Assembly (NCBI GenBank): GCA_030627265.1 | Contig: DAOUSK010000013.1 | Coordinates: 1-32,452 of the forward strand | Direction of reading: 5' to 3' | DNA: 32,452 nt | Source of the DNA: Methylococcaceae bacterium | GTDB lineage: Bacteria > Pseudomonadota > Gammaproteobacteria > Methylococcales > Methylomonadaceae | Notes under the pieces: generated by a model | What the model was told of the DNA's origin: nothing | Databases searched by the model: none | The model's input: only the letters and a program-made list of their open reading frames with translations | Part shown: piece after piece, positions 29,554 through 32,452 of the stretch | Layout of the letters: each line of letters opens with the position of its first letter | Numbering within the stretch: the stretch's first letter is position 1 | Program-made: the position numbers and the translations under genes

Positions 29554-30351
29554 TTAGAGACTGCCCCACAAGACCTTTGCAGCAACCAATAAAAGCAATA
29601 CCGAAAAATAACGTTTTAATTTTTGTGAGGGTAATTTAGTTGCTAATTTTGCCCCAAGAGTAACGCTTAATACACTACTAAGCACAACCCCGAAAAAAGC
29701 AGGCAAGTAAATATAGCCCAAAGAACCTTCAGGCAATCCCTCAGCATTCCAGCCAATTACCATATAACTAATAGACCCTATTAAAGCTAAAGGAAAGCCA
29801 CAGGCGCTGGAAATAGCCACTGCATGTTTCATTTTTACGCCATGTTTAACCAGATAAGGCACTGTTAAAGTACCGCCTCCAATGCCTAAAAAGGCAGAAA
29901 CAAAACCAATAATACCGCCTGCTAGTTTTAAGCGATGGGGATTAAGTTCCCGCAAACCTTGTTTAGGTTTATAGGCCAGGGCCATTTGCAAGGCAGCCAA
30001 TAATAAATACACGCCAAAAATTAACTGCAAATAATGAACCGCTAATTTATCTGCAAACAAAACCCCAAGGAAAACCCCCAGCACCATACCGCTACTTAAA
30101 TGTAGAACAGGGGCTTTCAGTAAAGTCCCCATACGATAATGCGCCCATGTTGCTGATAAAGAAGTGACCACAATACTGGCAAGGGAAGTGGCAATTGCGA
30201 TAAGCATGACTTGGTCGCCCACTACCTTATTCATCGACAAAACAAATAAAAAGAAGGGTACTAAAACCAATCCTCCACCGATACCAAAAAGCCCCGCTAA
30301 GACTCCTGAAAATCCACCAAAAACAAAACATAGCAAAAAAACATCTAACAT
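29554..30351 (-). CDS. TauE/SafE family (sulfite exporter-like) membrane protein
   Basis: GGFSGVLAGLFGIGGGLVLVPFFL and GFVSAFLGIGGGTLTVPYLVKHGVKMKHAVAISSACGFPLALIGS duplicated TauE motif. Confidence 0.92.
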   Translation of the reverse strand: MLDVFLLCFVFGGFSGVLAGLFGIGGGLVLVPFFLFVLSMNKVVGDQVMLIAIATSLASIVVTSLSATWAHYRMGTLLKAPVLHLSSGMVLGVFLGVLFADKLAVHYLQLIFGVYLLLAALQMALAYKPKQGLRELNPHRLKLAGGIIGFVSAFLGIGGGTLTVPYLVKHGVKMKHAVAISSACGFPLALIGSISYMVIGWNAEGLPEGSLGYIYLPAFFGVVLSSVLSVTLGAKLATKLPSQKLKRYFSVLLLLVAAKVLWGSL

Positions 30352-30442
30352 GCGTTTCTATTACCCGAAAAATTGAGATCACTCTATAATAAGGGCTGAT
30401 TTACAAATAAGCACTTAATTATTTATAAGAGTTCTATCTATT

Positions 30443-31684
30443 ATGAAAGCCTATTTAGTCGGCGGTGCCGTCCGTGACACACTGCTTAATTTCCCTGTTC
30501 GAGAGCGTGACTGGGTGGTTATTGGCGAAACGCCAGAAGCGATGCTCAGTCGTGGGTTTATTGAAGTCGGTAAAGATTTCCCCGTTTTTTTACACCCCAC
30601 AAGCAAAGAAGAATACGCCTTAGCACGCACCGAAAGAAAAACGACTCACGGGTACAAAGGTTTTGCCGTCCATGCAACCCCCGACGTTACCTTAGAGGAT
30701 GATTTAATTCGCCGCGACTTAACCATCAACGCAATCGCCATGCTTGATGATGGCTCATTAATTGACCCTTATAACGGGCAAGCGGATTTAAAAAACAAAA
30801 TATTCCGCCATATTTCCCCTAGTTTTTGTGAAGACCCCGTTCGTGTACTACGCATTGCTCGGTTTTGCGCACGTTATCAACATTTAGGCTTTACCATTGC
30901 GCCAGAAACCCAAGAGCTAATGCAAGAAATGGTGCAACAGGGTGAAATTGATTTCCTTGTGCCTGAGCGTGTCTGGGCTGAAACTAAAAAAGCATTGGCT
31001 GAAGAAACCCCTGCGGCTTATTTTCAAGCATTGCGTGATTGCGGGGCGCTGGAACGTATTTTCCCAGAACTTGACGCCCTTTTTGGGGTGCCGCAAACGG
31101 CTGAATACCATCCAGAAATCGACACAGGCATTCATACTTTAATGGTGCTGGAGCAAGCTTGTTTATTAAGTAATGATTTAAGTGTGCGCTTTGCAGCATT
31201 AACGCATGACCTTGGCAAAGCACTGACCGATAAGGAAAACTGGCCGCATCACTACGGACATGAAACCTTAGGTTTAAGCGCACTAAAAAAACTCTGCAAG
31301 CGCCTGCGTGTGCCCAATGAATATCAAAAATTAGCGCATCATGTGATGGAATATCATACCCACTGCCATCGCGCCAAAGAGCTTAAAGCAAGTACGCTGT
31401 GCAAATTATTATGCAGTTTAAATGCATTTAAAGATCAATCTCAATTGGAGTCTTTTTTACTCGCTTGTGAAGCTGATGCAAAAGGGCGTTTAGGTTATGA
31501 AAATGCCAGCTATCCACAAGCTGATTATTTGCGGGCTGTTTATAAAGCAGCAATGGCAGCGGATACCAGTGACATTTTAAAAAGTGACTTGCAAGGCAAA
31601 GCTATCGGGGATGCAATATTTCGTTTACGCAGCCAAGAAATTGAAAAAATAAAACAACAACTTACTTCCACAAAACAGGATTAA
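30443..31684 (+). CDS. cca: Multifunctional CCA tRNA nucleotidyltransferase
   Basis: MKAYLVGGAVRDTLLNFPVRERDWVVIG, RRDLTINAIAM, HD motif FAALTHDLGKALTD. Confidence 0.96.
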   Translation: MKAYLVGGAVRDTLLNFPVRERDWVVIGETPEAMLSRGFIEVGKDFPVFLHPTSKEEYALARTERKTTHGYKGFAVHATPDVTLEDDLIRRDLTINAIAMLDDGSLIDPYNGQADLKNKIFRHISPSFCEDPVRVLRIARFCARYQHLGFTIAPETQELMQEMVQQGEIDFLVPERVWAETKKALAEETPAAYFQALRDCGALERIFPELDALFGVPQTAEYHPEIDTGIHTLMVLEQACLLSNDLSVRFAALTHDLGKALTDKENWPHHYGHETLGLSALKKLCKRLRVPNEYQKLAHHVMEYHTHCHRAKELKASTLCKLLCSLNAFKDQSQLESFLLACEADAKGRLGYENASYPQADYLRAVYKAAMAADTSDILKSDLQGKAIGDAIFRLRSQEIEKIKQQLTSTKQD

Positions 31685-31686
31685 TC

Positions 31687-32169
31687 ATGCCTTCTTTTGA
31701 TATTGTTTCAGAATTTGATATACATGAAGCACAAAATGCACTCGCTCAAGCCAACAAAGAAGTCGGCGCACGTTTTGATTTTAAAGGTTCTAATGCAGAA
31801 TTTGTATTAACCGATAAATCGATTTTAATGAAAGCAGCATCGCCCTTTCAGCTACAACAAATGCTACCTATATTGCTATCTAAACTCACCAAACGTGGCA
31901 TTGATGTTGCCTGTTTAGAGACTGGGGACGTTAAAGAAGCGGCCAAAACAGCCGAGCAACCGGTTGAAATGCAAGAGGGCATTGATAAGCCTTTTGCTAA
32001 AAAAATCGTTAAGCTGATTAAAGATAAAAAATTAAAAGTCCAAGCCGCGATTGAGGGTGAAAAAATTCGTGTTACTGGTAAAAAACGCGATGACTTACAA
32101 GAAACCATGCAAATGTTGCGCGGAGCAGAATTAGAGCAGCCTTTACAGTTTAATAATTTTAGAGATTAA
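31687..32169 (+). CDS. yajQ: YajQ family (cyclic di-GMP-binding) protein
   Basis: MPSFDIVSEFDIHEAQNALAQANKEVGARFDFKGSNAEF...VRGAELEQPLQFNNFRD-like end; 160 aa. Confidence 0.95.
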   Translation: MPSFDIVSEFDIHEAQNALAQANKEVGARFDFKGSNAEFVLTDKSILMKAASPFQLQQMLPILLSKLTKRGIDVACLETGDVKEAAKTAEQPVEMQEGIDKPFAKKIVKLIKDKKLKVQAAIEGEKIRVTGKKRDDLQETMQMLRGAELEQPLQFNNFRD

Positions 32170-32179
32170 AATAAATTAA

Positions 32180-32216
32180 CGCACAATGAAATGCACAATA
32201 GGTATTTCATTGTGCG
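32180..32216. terminator. Hairpin downstream of yajQ
   Basis: CGCACAATGAAAT - 11 nt - ATTTCATTGTGCG, perfect 13-bp stem, no T-tract. Confidence 0.55.
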
Positions 32217-32273
32217 GATATTAAGCTTAGATGTCATAATAACGTTAAATTAATTATTCATTTGGCATATCGC

Positions 32274-32452
32274 ATGGCATATCAATCACTTTCGTATAAC
32301 GACAAAATTGAAGCTTTATTAAACCACCACAGCATTAAAACTTCCGTTAAGTTAAGCCATTTACTCGGTGTATCACGAAATTCAATTCTCAATTGGCGCG
32401 ATAACGATACTAATATCAATACTGAAAACCGTGAAGCTATCGACTTCTGGTA
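32274..32452 (+). CDS. N-terminus of HTH-containing protein, truncated by window end
   Basis: MAYQSLSYNDKIEALLNHHSIKTSVKLSHLLGVSRNSILNWRDNDTNINTENREAIDFW...; helix-turn-helix-like LSHLLGVSRNSILNWR. Confidence 0.6.
   Translation, partial: MAYQSLSYNDKIEALLNHHSIKTSVKLSHLLGVSRNSILNWRDNDTNINTENREAIDFW

Overview
This is a 32.5 kb AT-rich gammaproteobacterial chromosomal window made up mostly of housekeeping genes. In order: deaD (partial), mutY, yggX, rho(-), trxA(-), rhlB, glnE, rpmH-rnpA-yidD-yidC-mnmE, a mazEF-type toxin-antitoxin (TA) pair, a Tat-type multicopper oxidase(-), a START-domain protein(-), a cupin, rimO, yebC-ruvC-ruvA, a CSD+TM protein, an AP2-like protein, purC, folK(-), folB(-), plsY, a small membrane ORF, a parDE-type TA pair, tadA(-), guaA(-), guaB(-), a GtrA-like protein, a TauE/SafE protein(-), cca, yajQ and a truncated HTH protein. 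I see no CRISPR array, rRNA, tRNA, prophage or obvious large novel system. The items most worth a second look are: (1) a 151-bp MITE-like element with 12-bp perfect terminal inverted repeats and a TAA duplication, carrying two inverted GTAG-type REP units (18121-18271); (2) an AP2-like protein gene preceded by three GTCACAA sites, two forming a 25-bp dyad, and by a 5' leader hairpin (20989-21658); (3) a REP-like nested palindrome filling the gap between convergent gtrA and tauE (29428-29547); (4) two TA modules with palindromic promoters; (5) small genes missed by the ORF track (rpmH and a 54-aa membrane protein); (6) several long perfect hairpins without clear U-tracts. All product calls come from recognising protein motifs by eye; no database search was run.
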